In this document: piece by piece, positions 45,501-46,538 of the stretch
Numbering within the stretch: position 1 is the first letter of the stretch
Layout of the letters: each line of letters begins with the position of its first letter
Assembly: GCF_002127585.1 (NCBI RefSeq)
Contig: NZ_NEGZ01000044.1
Span: 1-46,538 of the forward strand
Length of the DNA: 46,538 nt
DNA from: Janthinobacterium sp. GW458P
GTDB lineage: Bacteria; Pseudomonadota; Gammaproteobacteria; Burkholderiales; Burkholderiaceae_D
Reading direction: 5' to 3'
Position numbers and translations under genes: made by a program
Notes under the pieces: model-generated
Told to the model about the DNA's origin: nothing
The model's input: only the letters and a program-made list of their open reading frames with translations
Databases searched by the model: none

Positions 45501-46201
45501 CCGGCAACTTCCTGCACGAGCAGCTCGAGTGGATGGGCAGCGAAGGCTTTGACAGCGTCCACGATGACAATTTCACCACGCGCCTGGCCGCGCGCTGCGA
45601 GCGGGCCGGCTGGGGCCACCGCCAGGAAGACGCCATCGCCTGGCTCCGGGAAATCGCCGTCACGCCGCTGCCGCTGCTCGATGCGTCGCTGTCTGAACTG
45701 GACAGCACCCTGTCCGAGATGGAGTTCTGGTTCCCCAGCGAGCATCTGTCCACGGGCGCGCTCGACCAGCTGTGCACGCGCTTGCTGTTGGGCGGCGCGC
45801 CGCGTCCCGCGCTGCCGCGGCGCCAGCTGCACGGCATGCTGAAAGGCTTTGCCGACCTGGTCATCGAACGGGATGGGCGCTACTGGGTGCTCGACTACAA
45901 GTCGAACGCGCTGGGCGCCAACGACGCCGCCTATCACACGGCCGCGCTGGCGGGCGGCATGGCGCAGCACCGCTACGACATCCAGGGCGCCATCTACATG
46001 CTGGCCCTGCACCGGCTGCTGAAAAGCCGGCTCGGCGACGCCTACGAACCGGCCGAACACCTGGGCGGCGCCATCTTCCTGTTCCTGCGCGGGATCGCGA
46101 ATGCGGACACGCATGGCTGCTACTGGCTGGCGCCGCAGCTGGAACTGCTGGACGGCCTCGATCAATTATTGTCAGAAGAAGCGGAACATCATGCAGCATA
46201 G
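42527..46201 (+). CDS. recB: Exodeoxyribonuclease V subunit beta
   Basis: RecB of 1224 residues (Escherichia coli 1180): the 3'-to-5' helicase and nuclease of RecBCD, which processes double-strand breaks for RecA loading. Walker A is ASAGTGKT (21-28), motif II is MVDEFQDT, further SF1 motifs are LIGDPKQSIYGFRGAD, and VITVHKSKGLEYPLV. The C-terminal nuclease has H997 in FLHEQLEW, D1110 in GFADLVIE, and D1123/K1125 in VLDYKSN; the 13-residue D-D spacing equals that of the Escherichia coli enzyme. All catalytic parts are intact. It is four-base coupled to recC and overlaps recD by eleven bases. Confidence 0.95.
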   Translation: MTSHLLNPLAFPLHGSRLIEASAGTGKTWTIAALYVRLVLGHGDNDSRFSRPLLPADILVMTFTRAATRELSNRVRERLIEAAAYFRNEFRHESGGSDPFLDALLESYPDESERQKAAHRLMLAAETMDEAAIFTIDAWCQRMLREHAFDSGSLFDEELVSDEQALFEDAAHDYWRQQVYPLPPQALDVLLDCWPDVAALKKGTRELARRAGSMRMADEEPLSALIAREQRALAAQLATLKAGWVERTEQMAVWINEHRAANPKCFNGVKMKPENLAKWFDGLRRWAQDPLLLLPAITAKAWERLTPFGIEDAFAKSFTAQVPECFEHTEALGTALAAITPLAHKLHLHAAAAIARRMDQLKRQSRQFGFADMLQRLHDALAGENGAALRQRIVDQYPLAMVDEFQDTAPAQYQIFNLLYRIAENDPAQGLFLIGDPKQSIYGFRGADIQSYLAARRATTGRHYQLGTNYRSTAPLVAAVNQLFLHAERAEVPAGAFRYRKGDENPLPFEAVDAKGRDERLLNAGGPLPALLAACASDEGLRGDSYREYFAQHCAEHIVAMLGDAQAGFDGPDGFVRLQPADIAILVRDRKEAAAIRRALARRRVASVYLSDKDSVIDSEEAADVLRWLAALANPLDGGLARAAFATRTIGLPLGELARLSSDELEWERRVEQLKALHLIWQRQGVLAMLRRFIHELQLPAMLLQQTGGERRLTNLLHLAELLQSASRQLDGEQALIRWLAEQIAGEGENGDERVLRLESDAELVKVITVHKSKGLEYPLVYLPFAVTARKVDKRNRSFFDYADEKGERRLDLSLSDEAMALVEEARIEEDLRLLYVALTRARHFLWLGVAALAARKAGENTLHESALGYLLTGGDKLPFEQLLPRWQQVAGNCDAIYVGSLAQPDACTVLDRVERRPELRPAPVFAGEFERDWSVGSFTSLTRQIGAMAAAHVPQRALEETLLEDGAGAPAVSPLQTGDAPWHRFPRGSVPGNFLHEQLEWMGSEGFDSVHDDNFTTRLAARCERAGWGHRQEDAIAWLREIAVTPLPLLDASLSELDSTLSEMEFWFPSEHLSTGALDQLCTRLLLGGAPRPALPRRQLHGMLKGFADLVIERDGRYWVLDYKSNALGANDAAYHTAALAGGMAQHRYDIQGAIYMLALHRLLKSRLGDAYEPAEHLGGAIFLFLRGIANADTHGCYWLAPQLELLDGLDQLLSEEAEHHAA

Positions 46202-46538
46202 CGAGCAAATGAATGCCTTGTTCAGCCACGTCGACGGCGTCGCCGGGGATGGCCATCTGCGCCGCCTGAGCGCCGCTTTTGCCCGCTTCATCGCCAGCCT
46301 GGATGACGGCGGCCCCGATGCGCCCGCCTTGGCCGTGGCCTGCGTGGTGCTGTCCGAGCTGGAAGGGCGGGGCCACAGCTGTCTGATGCTGTTTGAGCTG
46401 GCGGGCGAGCCGTCGCAGCTGCTGGGCTGGAGCGAGGAGCTGTGGCATGCCGTGCTGGCCGTTTCCGGTCCGCTGCCGGGCAGCGCCGACGGCTGGCGCG
46501 CGCTGCTGGCCGGCGCGCCGCAGGTGTGGCGGGTGGGG
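46191..46538 (+). CDS. recD: Exodeoxyribonuclease V subunit alpha, N-terminal part
   Basis: The frame from ATG 46191 (MQHSEQMNALFSHVDG) runs open for 116 codons to the window end. It overlaps the recB stop by eleven bases. The visible part matches the RecD N-terminal region in style: LRRLSAAFARFIASLDDG, then ALAVACVVLSELEGRGHSCL, the segment that contacts RecB. The helicase motifs lie beyond the window. The name rests mostly on operon position, with the ALAVACVVLSELEGRGH stretch as support. Confidence 0.85.
   Translation, partial: MQHSEQMNALFSHVDGVAGDGHLRRLSAAFARFIASLDDGGPDAPALAVACVVLSELEGRGHSCLMLFELAGEPSQLLGWSEELWHAVLAVSGPLPGSADGWRALLAGAPQVWRVG

Noticed and set aside
36000..46165. Very long minus-strand open frames opposite the hybrid kinase, recC and recB
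   Set aside because: Their translations are rich in His, Gln, Arg and Ala, the usual antisense shadow of high-GC coding sequence, while the plus-strand proteins have complete domain sets.

Overview
The window is GC-rich, densely coded DNA with strong third-position GC bias. Protein resemblances (a Pseudomonas/Burkholderia-type glucose ABC system, a complete inositol operon, NasT/NasS, RecC-RecB-RecD order) point to a betaproteobacterium, probably Oxalobacteraceae such as Janthinobacterium. That assignment is an inference from protein character; no rRNA or other taxonomic marker is present. I see no tRNA, rRNA, CRISPR array, phage or insertion sequence.

Region 1 (1-15465) is a sugar uptake and sensing island. 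It opens with the end of a LamB-like porin. A plus-strand ABC importer follows (binding protein, two permeases, ATPase; GtsABCD-like), then a minus-strand block read right to left: a second binding protein, two permeases, an ATPase, a paralogous porin and a secreted ParB-like protein. Divergent from that block is a tightly overlapping trio: a third binding protein, paralogous to the first but with no permease, an OmpR-type response regulator and a histidine kinase. The trio looks like a sensing unit for the neighbouring importers and is the most interesting part of the window.

Region 2 (15482-17606) holds a DUF885 peptidase-like gene and a HigBA-type toxin-antitoxin pair.

Region 3 (17622-31032) is a full myo-inositol catabolism locus. 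An RpiR-type regulator, IolG and a second Gfo/Idh/MocA oxidoreductase run leftwards. A CUT2-type ABC importer and IolC-aldolase fusion, IolD, IolE, IolB and IolA run rightwards. The divergent promoter region carries clear inverted repeats. Together the genes convert imported inositol to 2-dehydro steps, ring opening, isomerisation, phosphorylation, aldol cleavage and oxidation to acetyl-CoA.

Region 4 (31095-33848) has a NasT-like ANTAR regulator, a NasS-like cytoplasmic nitrate sensor and a siroheme-pathway methyltransferase; the nitrate/nitrite reductases themselves are not here. Region 5 (33861-39023) has a secreted cyclase-family hydrolase, a divergent LysR regulator and a large CHASE-PAS-HK-REC-HPt hybrid kinase. 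Region 6 (39099-46538) is recC-recB-recD with short overlaps, recD running off the end.

In all three ABC operons the gap between binding-protein gene and first permease contains a strong hairpin, which probably sets a high binding-protein to permease ratio.
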